From Tubiluchus corallicola (taxonomy: Eukaryota > Priapulida > Priapulimorpha > Priapulimorphida > Tubiluchidae): 64,000 bases of DNA. The translations under genes and the position numbers were made by a program. This document shows, piece by piece, positions 22,463 to 34,884 of the stretch. Each line of letters starts with the position of its first letter. Within the stretch, counting starts at the first letter, position 1. A model generated the notes under the pieces. It was not told where the DNA came from and did no database searches. It was given only the letters and a program-made list of their open reading frames with translations. The DNA lies in contig JAQGDQ010000043.1 in assembly GCA_030141605.1 (NCBI GenBank), positions 577,501-641,500 of the forward strand, written 5' to 3'.

Positions 22463-23065
22463 TAGTCAACCTCGGGTATAAGGTACTCGCTTATAAGGGA
22501 CCACCATCACTGGTCCCGATTCTTTGTAACGTTTTTCCTATGTAAAAATCTTCATATATAAGGGACTTTCGGTTATAAGGGACGATATCTTTAGGTCCTG
22601 CATAATAGAAACCCAGGTAAATTATCTCGCATATAAGGGACCCTATGACCAAATATTTTTTGCATCCTAAAAAGCTTATGCCGAGATCCCGCGCAGGCCC
22701 GACTGTATTTCCTTGAACTAGTAGTAGTATGCTTCGAATAGTTTGTGGCGATTTTGGTTATAAACATTTGCATAAACATTATTAGCATAACTACAAATAG
22801 TAAAATGGCTTGTAATTGAGATGAGTATGAATAAACATCGATTTTTGTGTTCAGTTCAAGACGATTGGATGTGTTTGCATTAAATCGGTATATTACATAC
22901 ATTGCGACAAATGGTTCATTGGGCATTAGGCTACTAGATAAGGTATATTGAGCTTGCAGGTCTAGATACGCCCTCGGTCTGACTCAACTTCGGCTATAAG
23001 AGACAGCGGATATAAGGGACGGTTTTTTCCGGTCCCAAGGTCTCCCTTATATCCGAGGCTGACTG
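22463..23065. mobile_element. Pogo-like element with internal ATAAGGGAC repeats
   Basis: The ends TAGTCAACCTCGGGTATAAG and, reversed, CAGTCAGCCTCGGATATAAG form inverted repeats. TATAAGGGAC or a close variant recurs internally at least six times in both orientations (near 22494, 22558, 22578, 22636, 23010 and 23045). No transposase frame is seen. It lies about 250 bases upstream of the PGAM5 start codon. Confidence 0.65.
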
Positions 23066-23310
23066 CATTTGCATTTTTCCCTAACTATATTACACAAGAG
23101 CATACCAATATAATTTTGTTACAATCATTATAACTATATTTGATTTATAATGGATAATAGTTATAATGTGATAATGCAAATTGTAATGTAAAATTATGCT
23201 GAAGTGCATAGTAAATTACAAATTGCTTGTATTGAAACTGTTTTGTAGATATTTTTATTTGATTTATTTAACAAAGGAAATTAATGTTTTCATAAATTTT
23301 ATTAGACGAA

Positions 23311-26300
23311 ATGGGCATTCGAGTTCTACGTGTATTGGGAAGCATTGTTGGCAGTGGTACTATAGTAGCAGTAGCAGCATGGAAGTTCAGTGATGGAAAA
23401 AACAGAGTGGTGCATGCTTCTTGGACAACAAATTTTGTACCTAGTGTTGCATGGGATTACAACTGGGACAGGTAGGTGTATTGTTAGATTAAACAAAGAA
23501 AAAAATCAATTTTGTAAGTGAAACTGATAGAAGTCTTACTTTGCAGTTAGTCCACCCCATAGGAATTTTAGAGTTAATGCCACAAGCCACTTGAACCATT
23601 TAATATAGTCACTTGAATAGACATTTCATAAACTTGGCCCACGCTTTGGCAGGAATTTTAGAAAGAGTACAAAACGATAGACCATTAGCTTGCCAAAGCA
23701 ATCCCGCACTTCAGTTATAGGTAGCTGTGGGATGATACCAGAACTGGGCTTGCCAATTCCAATTTTTACAATGAGAATTGGAAACTGAGTTTTAGTCAAT
23801 TGTCGATATTGATACATAACCGATAACACTAATATGGTAATAAGATATTATACTGTTGAGCAAGTACCTGTAAATGTATATGTATGCATATATGTGTGTG
23901 TATAAGTATGTGTACATATGTGTGTATGTATATATATGTACGAATATGTGTGTGTGTGTGTATGTATGTGTACATGTATGTATATGTATATATGTGTGTG
24001 TGTGTGTGTGTGTGTGCGTGCGTGCGGGCCGGTGGGCGGGCGTGTGTGCGTGTGTGTGTGTATGTATGTATACATATATATACATCTGCGCGTGTGTGTG
24101 TGTGTGTGTGTATGTGTGTGTGTGTGAACCAAAGCCACATGGGTGCTGATAATGCATTACATGGATTTGCTATCCTATTCCTAAAAATAAAAATATGCTT
24201 GCTTGCCTGCTTGAATATATTTGCTATATTTATGATTATATTTGCTTTTATTTTGTTTGCTTTTCATTCAATAGCTGCATTTATAAATTGACTGCATTGC
24301 TTGCTTTTTGTGTACATTTGTCACATTATGATTACTAATTGTTTTTGTTCACCTATTACATTTAAGATTTACTGCACAAATTTTCTTCCTTTTGTTTTTT
24401 TTTCATTTGCTGCATTTTAGTTCACTCGCTGCATTTATGATTTAACCAGATTGCTTGCTTTTTTGTTGTTGCATTCATGACTTGTTCAGTTGTTGTTTTA
24501 ATTTTTAATTGCATTATTTGCTTGCTTTTTTCCATTGGTATAATTATAATATAACTGCTTGGTATTTTGTTTATTTGCTACACTTAAGACCTAACCACGT
24601 ATGTATTCACTTAACCATGTAGTCTGCCATGCTTTATGATATTTCTAAGTTATATAGGGGTGATCTCGATGACTCGATGACCTCCTGGTCTTTACATCCA
24701 TCTCTACATACTTTACACAATTTGTTGTATTTGCGCTATAAATATTATACTAGAGATGAATAAACTTTTGAATTGAATTGAACTGAATACTTTTATAGTT
24801 TTGAAAAATAACGCATATAGACTTACCGTGTATTACAAGCAGTTTAACAGTGGCAATTTCACTTGCTTTATTCTTTATAGTCTATTAACTGTTTTAAAAA
24901 ATATAATAGACACGAATCCTGTTGGACCCTAGCTTTACCATCACAGTTTGGCTGATGCTGGTAGAAGTCAACTGAAAGGACATCATAACTTGAACCATGA
25001 GAACCATGTCAACAAATTATTTAAGGCAAGATGACCAAATTTTTCGCATCCTTCTGGATTATCATTTTACACCATTTTGAAAAATTCCTGCCAGAGGGTG
25101 CAACCACATTTATCGAATGTCTACCCAAGTATTAAAGCATGGTTGGTATGTCAGCTTGAAAAATCACATAGGACTCTTATCTGGGCATGGACAAGACAAA
25201 ACGTAATGTAACTGTTACAGGACGATATGATTCGTAGTTCCTTGTCTCTATTCAATTTTTAGGGAAACAAAGGCAAGATTTATTTACCGTCGCTCATTTA
25301 ACAGACAACACTACCACTAACGGCTATTTGGCAACTTATACTTATGCAACATGCAAATAATGAATAACATGTAGGGTATATGCCCTGGCATTGGCAGTCG
25401 CTAGCATTGAACTCAAGACAGCGTGGCTGCAGTCCAAAATCTAAACCACTTGGCCATTGTTGTGTAATCAGCAAATAATTATTGACCTTTAAAATCTATC
25501 ACTTTGCAGAAGAAATTTGTCTAGCACTGTAAAGCCAGTAGATCGTAGAGACATTAGCGGTGTTACTGATGAAAATGCAAATGTTATTAAGGACGTACCA
25601 AAACCAACAGCTTCACGCCATCTTATACTCATTCGTCATGGTCAGTATGAAATGAATGGTAGAACTGATGCAGAGAGAACTCTGACTCCCTTAGGTAAGA
25701 TCACTAACTGATGATAGGTGTTCGTTTGCACTTCTGTAGCATTATATCTCTTGCAACTTAAATGGCATCAGGATGATTTTTCATATCCTGCTCTATTTTG
25801 AAGTATGGTAAAAACTAACAACTATACACTTTAACACCTGCAATAATGCCGAAGTGCTTCTGATAATTAAAAATACTTTAAAAACAGCTGGTGAATGCGC
25901 CAAGTGGCGACATCAGAATTGAACATAATTTTGTTCCGTTTTTTGTTTGTTGTTTTGTTTTTGTTGTTTAGTTCATTGTTGATTAGGAAATTTTATTTTT
26001 TTCTAGGTAAAGAACAAGCTGATGCAACAGGTTTGCGACTAAAGCAGTTAGGCTTTCATTATTCCACCATTTACCACTCAACTATGAAGAGAGCGGAGGA
26101 AACTGCTAAAATTATTAGTCAGCATTTACCAGATGTACCATTAGAAAGTTGTGAATTATGCAGAGAGGGTGCACCAATACCTCCTGAGCCTCCCGTTGGA
26201 CATTGGAGACCCGAAGCACAGGTATTCAGTTTGTTAAATACTGTTTGCCAGTATTGTTTTAGTGTTGCTGAAGAGGCATAACTGCAATGACATACATTCG

Positions 26301-28321
26301 TGTTTTCCTGCATATTTTATGTCAAACCGTTTCCACATGACACAGCCGTCATTTAAACCTATCCTCGCTAGGACGATACCTCGTGCATTCAAGTGTTTCA
26401 CCCTTGAAGCAACCACGTCAACATATTGCCCGCAGTTCTTAAATTAAGCCTCTTTCTTTTTTCTGCTCTTTTTTATATAGTTTTTTCTTTTTACAGCCTG
26501 TAGTTAGAGTGACATCATCTTATTACATTCTGCTGAAGATATTCCCCGTTTACACAGAGCCGGGTAATTGTCACATTAATGTTCACTTGTCGACAGATAA
26601 AAATTAGGGTATAAAGCTAGAAGAAGGTAATGCAGTGGTAGAAAAAAGCCTGATAAAGTGCTCCAGTCATTGAAAGAAAAGGTTGATGGTGAGAAGCGGT
26701 GCTGCCTGAATATGGTTAGCTCAATAAATTTATAGACTAACAGAGAAGCCTGACCAGAATGAATGGCATAGTGGCCTATTCAGAGTCAGTTAGGCAGAAC
26801 GCCATATTTTATGGCCTAACCATTATTCATAGAAAACAGTTGCATGTTCACTCATTAGCAAAGAGCAACTTGTTTACCAAGGCAGGTCCAGGCAACCGAA
26901 GTTGTTATTATTAGAAAATAGACACCATGCCTCGACGATACGAATATACTGGCACATTTTCCGACAATAGCTTCTTACAGCCTGTAGCACAGGCAAGGCT
27001 CAATTTGTGGCTAACAAACAATACAAAATTTTTTTATAATTTGACCAACATATTTTGTAGTAGAATCCCTTTTGTCGGCGTTTCTTATAACTGGAATTGC
27101 TTGAAAATAGACAAACATGAAATTTCATACCAATACAGGGTCTATGTAATGCCTTGTTTTAATAATGCCCTACATTTGTTGAAACTTCTGTTGATTTTGA
27201 GCTAGTAGTGATAGTAATAATGTAGCATCACAATTGTGATGTTTTTGTGATTTCAGCAGTTTTTTGAAGATGGAGCTAGGATAGAAGCAGCATTCCGAAA
27301 GTATTTTCATAGGGCAGATGTAGCACAAACACAAGATAGCTATAACATTATAGTATGCCATGCAAATGTTATTCGCTATTGGATATGCAGGTGAGGTATT
27401 AATGTATTCTAACTAGCACCTACATAACTAAAGTAATAATTATATCCTCCTAACAGTTTTCTGACAGGTCACATTAAAATTCAATTGATACCTGTTTAAA
27501 ATATTATCATTGTACAATACATTCAGATATAGCTAATAGTTCTTTCAAATGCCACGTAAATGTGTTATTGCAGTTAATTGACTATTCGTTCTGCAGTGAC
27601 GAGATGCCCTACTTAAAGCTTCGTGTTTATGTTATTGTATATTAGCATTGTAAATGTATTACTTGTATGCATGGAAATACGTAAGTAAATGTATACCTTA
27701 CTTCAGCAAAATGTGTACTGTCATACCAAACTTCTTGTATATGCAAAAAATTGTAACAGGTGTCATGTTTAATGCTCATTGTCATAGTGCCATACTTTCG
27801 TATTAATATACTTTTGCTGTTTAAAAACTGAATATGTGTCCATACAACATTCTGGTTTAAATAATGTCATGAAATTATTACAATAAGTATAATTATTACA
27901 TATTTTAAATGTTACAGATAGCAGGTAAAATTAAAAAATTTTGGAAATCAAACGTCAAAACTCTTGTGAACAAAAGCTGTGTAAAATGAATGTTGTCTAC
28001 ATAGGCACATAAATAAAACTATAATATAAAAATTTTTACCTGTAAATTCAACTGATTTTCATCATTTAAAAGCCCTGTAATTGCTTTCCAATTGTTTTTC
28101 TATGATCATTGTTCTGTATGCCTGGTATTTATATACCTTGGCACTAGTGATCATCCTTTGTTTTTTTCAGAGTGTTGCAATTCCCTCCAGAGGCGTGGCT
28201 TCGTCTTAGCCTAAATAACTGTAGTTTGACATGGGTTTGCATCAGGCCTAGTGGCCGAGTGACACTGAGATCTTTAAGTGATTCTGGACATATGTCTGTT
28301 GGCATGGTAACAGCCAGCTGA
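23311..28321 (+). CDS. PGAM5: PGAM5, mitochondrial Ser/Thr/His protein phosphatase
   Basis: Five coding exons, 23311-23471, 25510-25694, 26007-26221, 27257-27390 and 28171-28321, join in frame to 281 residues with TGA at 28319-28321. The length is close to the animal protein (about 289). The N-terminus has a short membrane helix ([17 protein letters not shown]). WDYNWDRR matches the WDxNWD multimerisation motif. The histidine-phosphatase core shows the catalytic RHG in [32 protein letters not shown], and the second His in [12 protein letters not shown], followed by [21 protein letters not shown]5 is a branched-histidine-family fold acting as a phosphatase at mitochondrial membranes, in mitophagy and cell-death control. 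The ATG at 23311 is chosen because the membrane helix follows directly; a TTTTATTAG acceptor at 23305 suggests an upstream untranslated exon. Exon 4 begins at a CAGCAG double acceptor. Confidence 0.96.
23870..24126. repeat. (TG)n-rich microsatellite in PGAM5 intron 1
   Basis: Long GTGTGT and GTATGTAT runs with a GC-richer centre (GCGTGCGTGCGGGCCGGTGG near 24016). It produces open frames of alternating Val/Cys or His/Thr on all frames, which are artefacts. Confidence 0.95.
24180..24600. repeat. Degenerate minisatellite of GCTTGCTT / GCTGCATTTATGA blocks
   Basis: GCTGCATTTATAA, GCTGCATTTTAG, GCTGCATTTATGA, TTGCATTCATGA and several TTGCTTGCTTTTT blocks recur with irregular spacing in a T-rich background in PGAM5 intron 1. 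Confidence 0.5.
24650..24788 (+). mobile_element. LINE-type 3' end with (GAATT)n tail
   Basis: GAGATGAATAAACTTTTGAA followed by TTGAATTGAACTGAAT has the AATAAA plus short tandem tail that ends many CR1/L2-type LINEs and their SINEs. Only the 3' untranslated end is recognisable. Confidence 0.45.
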
Positions 28322-28481
28322 GGCACAACTGTCATCATACTAAAGCACTTCCCACAGTGTAAAAATCTCTGTACCTTGTTAACATAATTGAAGATCTAAT
28401 TATTATTTAGCTGTGTAAAATCACCTGATTTTGTCACACTGTTTTAATAAGGTACTCATGTATAAGCAAGGCAATCTGCAA
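28322..28481 (+). other. PGAM5 3' flank
   Basis: Non-coding sequence between the PGAM5 stop and the hAT-like insertion. No AATAAA is present before 28482; the nearest lies inside the inserted element at about 28632, so the element could supply the 3' end. Confidence 0.4.
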
Positions 28482-28958
28482 CAGGGCCAATGCTAGGAAG
28501 TGCGGGGCCTAATTAGAAAATTGTTAGTGGGGTCCCTTACCATACAAAGCTGAAGCTTGATGTTTTATGCTTTATGCCTCAGCCAAAAAAGCATTGGGGG
28601 CTGGAGTCACTGCCATTAGCCACAATGATATAATAAAAATTGAAAGGCCTCAGTGATTTAATGTTTATTACAAGTCAAGATTATTACTGACATTATGTTT
28701 ATGCACAGGCCTTCAGAAAACAGACTTTTCTGGTTTTTTATCTGAGAAATCTTTTAAGATCATTTCAACAGTCAAATCTGTAGATAGCAACGCCAAATTA
28801 TTTTGTCTCTTGTTAAATTGTTGAGCGTATCGAGAAACTTCGTGCTCATTGGATGCTTATTAATTCATCATATCATCCTCTGCTTGAGTGTGTGCACGTA
28901 GTCTTGCCGCAAGGCTCATTTTGAACTAATTTGTCTTATTGGCTTAAAACCGGCCCTG
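28482..28958. mobile_element. Intact non-autonomous hAT-like element with perfect 8-base target duplication
   Basis: Starts CAGGGCC and ends GGCCCTG, flanked on both sides by the identical octamer ATCTGCAA (28474-28481 and 28959-28966). Length 477 bases, no transposase frame. The perfect duplication implies a fairly recent insertion compared with the decayed relatives at 12323 and 47507. Confidence 0.85.
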
Positions 28959-28966
28959 ATCTGCAA

Positions 28967-30029
28967 CAAGTAACAGACATATGTATGATGATTGCTCAAA
29001 TGGCCTATGTTTGTTTTGTGATATGTTACTGAAGCTTACTGTGTTGAAATTCTTTTTCATATCAGATGGCACAAAAAAACTTGCTGTAGTTTTGCTCACG
29101 ATATCATAAGAAAAAAGCAAAGTTGTTTGAAAATTACTATACCGATATTGTACACAACACATGTATATATAATCTTAGGTGATTCCCTTAGATTTTTCCA
29201 AAAATACAAAAGCTTTGAATCAAGTAAAAAAGGTAAAATAAATGCCGGAAACTATTTCGTATCTCTATTGCTAAAATTTACTGCAAGTACGCTGTGTGTC
29301 CACTATTTTGAATGCAAACTAGACAAGAGTTTTTTTCCAAAACTGACACTGTTTCGAACTTCTTTAATGGTTATTTGGTCCCAATTTTTGCCTTTATATT
29401 CTCTCTAATCCTCTTATATCCTGCTATACCCTCCTCTGTATCAAGCAGCTGTGCATCTGTCCTACACTCTTTAAGGAATCCTAGATACTATAGTCCAGAG
29501 GATTAAGTCCCATTTTTTTTCTTGATAACAAATCTTTATCAGTGCCTTATCTTTTACTGGTTGATGTTTTTATTGTTTTCCTGCTACATATTGAGTGCTT
29601 TATACTGTCTGTTTTTCAATTGGTCATTAGCTGACATTGTTTTGGCATTTAATTTTTTACAAGGCTTTTTGGCCATAACTTAAACCACTAAAAGTATAAG
29701 CTTGTAACTTCCATGACCACAAGCACAAGGTATGAATTATTCAACAATGCATTTATTACTGTAATCTGAACTTTGGGACATTTTTTCTGTGCCACTTGAT
29801 GGTTATCAGTACCATACTTGTTATTATAGCAATAGTACAAATATATTTTTTTACTATTAACAGATCTTCTAACCATTTGATGTCAAAATGAGTGTGAAAA
29901 GTAGAAAGCGCAGGGGAGTGTTCAAATTATGCTCCAGAAATTTAATTTGCTTTTTTGGATATCCAAATGAGTTTGTCAAAAAATTAAGGTAATTTTTGGG
30001 TACTGCTGAGCTTTATTGTGCGGTAATTT
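28967..30029. other. Intergenic, nothing recognised
   Basis: AT-rich non-coding DNA between PGAM5 and RPLP2. Short open frames show no coding character. Confidence 0.5.
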
Positions 30030-30725
30030 TAGTTCAACATGTTTTATACACGTATGTAAATATGTTCTTTTGTACACATGAAAAAGCTCGATAGCACCCA
30101 AAAGTGCTTAATTTTCAATAACTGTTAAAACTCTTTAGTGTAATATACATCGAGACTCATGAACGTTACTGTATGTAGTGCACTACTAAAAATGTTGTGG
30201 TTTGTGCTAATGTCAAGTGTTTTGAAAACCTGCTTGTGAAGTTGCGGAATGTGTAAGAACTGAAATTTGATGCGTGTGACCGTGTAAGATTTAAAATGCG
30301 TGCTTAATTTTCAATAACTGTTAGAACCCTTTAGTGTAATATACCTCGAGACTCATGAACGTTACTGTGTGTAGTGCACTACTAAAAATGTTGTGGTTTG
30401 TGCTAATGTCAAGTGTTTTGAAAACCTGCTTGTGAAGTTGCGGAATGTGTAAGAACTGAAATTTGATGCGTGTGACCGTGTAAGATTTAAAATGCGTGCT
30501 TAATTTTCAATAACTGTTAAAACCCTTTAGTGTAATATACATCGAGACTCATGAACGTTACTGTATGTAGTGCACTACTAAAAATGTTGTGGTTTGTGCT
30601 AATGTCAAGTGTTTTGAAAACCTGCTTGTGAAGTTGCGGAATGTGTAAGAACTGAAATTGGATGCGTGTGACCGTGTAAGATTTAAAATGTGTGCGACAC
30701 GCGCCTAATGTGTGAGAGTTGACAG
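30030..30725. repeat. Dispersed repeat with core triplicated at 196-base period
   Basis: The block beginning TGCTTAATTTTCAATAACTG starts at 30105, 30301 and 30497, an exact 196-base period. The units are almost identical (a few substitutions, such as AAAACTC/GAACCC near the start). Flanking blocks (TATGTTCTTTTGTACACATG on the left, GTGCGACACGCGCCTAATGT and GACAGGTCTG on the right) match the copy at 10195-10545, so the triplication happened within an older dispersed element. Confidence 0.9.
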
Positions 30726-31440
30726 GTCTGTATTAATGTGCAAATTTGTTCAAATAAGTCAAGATTTTCATTGTATATTGTTTGATTTTGATATTACCAT
30801 TTGGTTTCATACATAACAAATTCACAATAAAATGTTTAATGTTACACCAAACTGATATACATCTCACCTATTTAGTCGTACATTATAATTTTTGTATTAA
30901 ATAAAACTCACAAATTAACTTTTTTGTACAGCATTTCTTTTTTTGTTCATGTGAACATACTAGAAAAATTATCGTGTTTAATTTTCTTATTTGCTGGAGA
31001 AATTGTTTTACTTACTATTATGCTTAGCTCTTTTTACTGCAATGGTTGGGTGGACATTTCATTGTGGTAAACACATAGTAGTGTTACTATTAAATGGACT
31101 GTGGCTCTGTGAGAGTTGAAAAATTCTTGCAGAATAGCATAGCTAGATGCTTTTTTGGGTTTAATGAGACATGATCAATTCCTAAACATCACATTAAAAA
31201 ACATTACTGTAATTAGCTGGTAAGCAAGGCAGTTTATTACTTTGAAACATGGCTTTGAGCTTCTTATCTTCACACAAGCAAACATCTTTAATGCTTTCAT
31301 CAAGCAAAACGATTGCTGTCAATCAATTTTATCACTGTTAAAACGAATTCTCTCGCTATAATATTATTAAGAAACAACTTACTGATTTATTTGCATTTGT
31401 AACTCTATTTCAGTAAAGAAATATAAGAAAATAGTTTTCT
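30726..31440. other. Intergenic, nothing recognised
   Basis: AT-rich sequence between the tandem repeat and the RPLP2 3' end. No gene is seen. Confidence 0.5.
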
Positions 31441-31459
31441 TCATCATGATAAAAATTCC

Positions 31460-31465
31460 TTTATT
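31460..31465 (-). terminator. RPLP2 polyadenylation signal
   Basis: AATAAA on the minus strand about 100 bases after the RPLP2 stop codon, the only canonical hexamer in the short 3' UTR. Confidence 0.75.
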
Positions 31466-31562
31466 AACTGTTTACACATAGCTAAAATTTTTACATCCTT
31501 CTAGTATTGTTAAAATTTTAACTTGTTTACACAATATGAAGAAAATTTTGGTACAAAAATGC

Positions 31563-34178
31563 TTAGTCAAACAGTCCAAATCCCATGTCATCATCACTCT
31601 CCTCTGATTCTTCTTTCTTTTCTTCTTGTTTCTCTGCTAAAAACAGAAGTTAGATTTTAAATTGCTTCTACTTTGTTTTATTTAATTTATAATCGATTCA
31701 ACAGCATCTAGAGACAGTTTTCTATAAAAAAGCAAGGTAAAAAGTTTTTGTTGCCAAACCTTACCAAATCATTCCTGACTGCTGGTGACAATTTACACAA
31801 GATTAAATCAGAATATTACTACAGTATATCCACTTATAACGAGGCCTGTTATAATAAGCCCCTGGTTTTACGAGCAAACTTCAAAGTCCCGCCAAATCTT
31901 AGGTTTAAATAATATATTTAAACGTTGCTTACAACGAGCTCCAATAGTACAAGATCTTGCTTATTATAAGGCAATTTTCTGGCCCCATGATTGTATTTAC
32001 CGAAAATTGAATTTATTGATCGCGCGCGAAGCAATGTGTGTCAAGTACAGCACATGCAGACGCGCTGATGTCATTGGCAAATACTTGCCCTTCTGCAATT
32101 GTAACTTAAAAAATGAAGCGGGTAACGACTCAGACACAGCAAAGACCAGTTTGTCAACATGTTAGCTTGAATAACCCAGTTGAAGCATAAACTGACAACT
32201 GACAATAACGTATTCTCATACCTTTCATAACTTGTCATGTTAAACTAAGATCTGGTGAAATTTAATGTAAAGCATGCAAAAATAACCGTAAATTATATAA
32301 CTAAATAATTCTGTGACTTTTTAAAATTGAATTTTTAATAAATGTACCACTAAATAAAGACCTTGATTTTGCATTATGTAACAAATAGGCTAGCCAGATA
32401 GCAGGTTTAGTTATGACCCAACTTCAGTCCTGCTAAAATGCTCAATCATAAATTATATTGCAATTGCACAGCTATTTAAATAAAACCAGCGGTGTTTTCC
32501 ACCCACGCAAACATCCAGGGTCTTGTGTGGGCATTTAAATGATTACAATACCTACGTAAAATGCACTCGACTGTCAACAGATATCACAATCAAAGCAACT
32601 CTGCAGCGGTTATAAGCAGGAATCTATTGCACAATATACTGCCTTAATATTAGAAATAAAGGAGGATAAACATAAGCTTACTCTTTTATGATAAAATAGT
32701 TGCTGAACTGTGAAATTTATTTTGAAAACTTGTGCTCTGTCATCGTTAACATCACATCAGCTTCATTTCTATGTATCATATAAGCTCAGATAATTGACGG
32801 TTACAGCGTGCAAATTTTGACGGTCCCTTGAAACTCGTTATAACCGGATTATACTGTACTGTGCTATTAGTGCAATACTAAAAAACCACCAAAAACCACA
32901 TTTATTAATTAGTTGCCTGGTTTTCAATACCATTTCTTCTCTTTTACAGTGCATAAAGTTACTTGGCTTACTTACTTCATAGTAGCACAGTACTAACATA
33001 CGAATTGTTATGTATACTTACTCAGAAATACTAGTGCCCTTATAATAATCTAACGAAATTAAGGCAGGTAATTTAGCAAGCTTACCAGCAGGCGCTTCCT
33101 CAGCTGCAGGTGCTGCACCACCGGCAGCTGGAGCACCACCGCCACCAGTTGGTACTGCTTGCAGTTTGGATCGACCTTAAATCAAAGATGAACTCATCAG
33201 TTAATTAGTTTACCCTGCAGTGTTCATTCTCAATCTACCACACATGAAAAATCCTAAAATCACTAAACTGTAACTCATTGAACTCACTATAACCAGGACA
33301 CGCACAGGTTTACAAGCTAATAAACATTTCTATAAAGTTTCACTTGGTAATTAAACATTTTTGAGCGGTGACAAAAACAAAAAATGGCAAACTTTTATAA
33401 TACTCTAGTTGGTAGTTAAAAACAGTTATCTATTGTTGCATATTCAGGCTCATAAAAAAACTTCGTTAGGATTGTAAGGATGACCTATTTCGTATAAAAG
33501 GCATTTGTGCTCTGAATCATGCTTGTACACTTTTTCACATTTTGGGTAATATACTGTAAACATACATAAACCACTGCATGTTAAACTATTAAGGAATGAA
33601 ACTGAATGAAAAAACAGTAATACAGATACACTGCTAAACTAGTAATTTTACAATATACTGTTCAAATTCAGTGTCACAAATTTTTAAGATTTAGATTTTA
33701 AGGCTAATCTAAATGGTCTATATGGTTTGCCGTTCGTCCACAGTTTATGCATACAAGTTTAGCACATAACTTATGCAAACTGAATTCAGTGCCAGAATTT
33801 CCATAATCTAAGCAAATCCTCACTATAACTTTTTACAAGAATCCAGAGAATTAAGGACCAAATTACATAGTTAAAGCACGATGAATTATAATTATTGAAA
33901 CAGCAAAGAGTGAATTTCAATTAAAATGATTTATTATAAGAACTAATCACTATAAATACTGACATCTTATTCACAAGTATCCCCGTTAGGTGTTTCTAAT
34001 GCATACCTTCAGCAATTAATTGTTCCAAATTTTTGCCTTTCAATTCACTAATGACCTTATTCATTCTTCCACTATCAGCCTCAATACCAACGCTACCTAA
34101 AATTTTCTTCAAGTCATCTTCAGATGGCTCAGTGTTGCCACCAAGTGCAGCAAGAAGGTAAGCCGCCACGTAACGCAT
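31563..34178 (-). CDS. RPLP2: 60S acidic ribosomal protein P2 (ribosome stalk)
   Basis: Three coding exons on the minus strand, 34178-34007, 33175-33086 and 31636-31563, join to 111 residues. The N-terminal dimerisation domain starts MRYVAAYLLAALGGN and contains DDLKKILGSVGIEADSGRMN and ISELKGKNLEQLIAEG. A Gly/Ala hinge follows (GGGGAPAAGGAAPAAEEAPA), then a charged tail ending in the invariant ESDDDMGFGLFD. P1/P2 dimers bind P0 to form the stalk that recruits translation GTPases; the acidic tail contacts those factors. An acceptor GTTTGCAG just 5' of the ATG shows a 5' UTR intron. The likely untranslated first exon ends at 34885 (CTTAAA then GTAAGG). Intron 2 carries a pogo-like transposon. 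Confidence 0.97.
31822..32856. mobile_element. Pogo/mariner-like element in RPLP2 last intron with TA duplication
   Basis: The left end CAGTATATCCACTTATAACG and the reversed right end CAGTATAATCCGGTTATAAC both continue AG. TA dinucleotides flank both sides (31820-31821, 32857-32858). Length 1,035 bases. A 126-codon open frame on the plus strand (31785-32165) spans its left part but shows no transposase motif I can name. AACGAG blocks near 31937 resemble subterminal copies of the TIR. Confidence 0.75.
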
Positions 34179-34884
34179 TCTTACGAATCTGCAAACATCA
34201 AAAAAGTAAACATACTAATATTAAACTATGGTAAACTAATAATTCCACACTTCATTAGTGAAAGTATCATTTTATAGCGATTAAATCACTTATTAAATAG
34301 TTATTAAATCAGCCAACCTTATCACTAGTTAAGGTTGCTGGGTTAGCAATTCAGTTATTATATAATTTTACATTACAGCGAATTTAAAAAATTATAAGGT
34401 ACAATTGTAACACAAATCAATGAAAATCCATATCTGATATCTGCATAAATGTAAAACGAAAAAATAAAATGAAATTATAAATTGCTCTAGCAAAAAACTA
34501 AACAAGAAAAATGCACAAGCAATGTATGCAGACAATCTTCAACGTGCTGCACAAGCATACTATAATTTCACACTGTTAGTGCTATATTCTGTGAGTCGTA
34601 ATAATGGACCGGAGCTACACTGCTGTACAGGAGTCTTCCAGAAACCCCAGCAATACGGATTTATACTCTCAGCCTTACTCACTGCTGAACAAATAATAGG
34701 GACTAACTGTAATACAACAGCATTGACAACATAGACGGTAACACTCAAGTTCACATTATGAAATTATAAACAAACATTAAATAATTCTAGCCGCATTTAT
34801 AAAAAAATAATAAAAGGATTACACAAGCCACAGATTATAACTTCGTACAACAGATTCATCAATACTAAATCATGAAAGCCTTAC

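Noticed and set aside
23792-24291. Overlapping open frames on both strands (His/Thr- and Val/Cys-rich)
   Set aside because: They are translations of the (TG)n microsatellite in PGAM5 intron 1 and carry no independent coding signal.
30105-30690. CRISPR-like array
   Set aside because: The repeats are 196 bases long and directly adjoining, without short repeat/unique-spacer structure, and the context is an animal genome.
31785-32165. 126-codon plus-strand frame as a host gene
   Set aside because: It starts outside and runs into the pogo-like element in an RPLP2 intron, and lacks transposase or other motifs.
34180-34880. Box C/D snoRNA in the RPLP2 5' UTR intron
   Set aside because: A TTGATGAA C-box-like sequence exists near 34850 on the minus strand, but no D box with a terminal stem was found at suitable distance.
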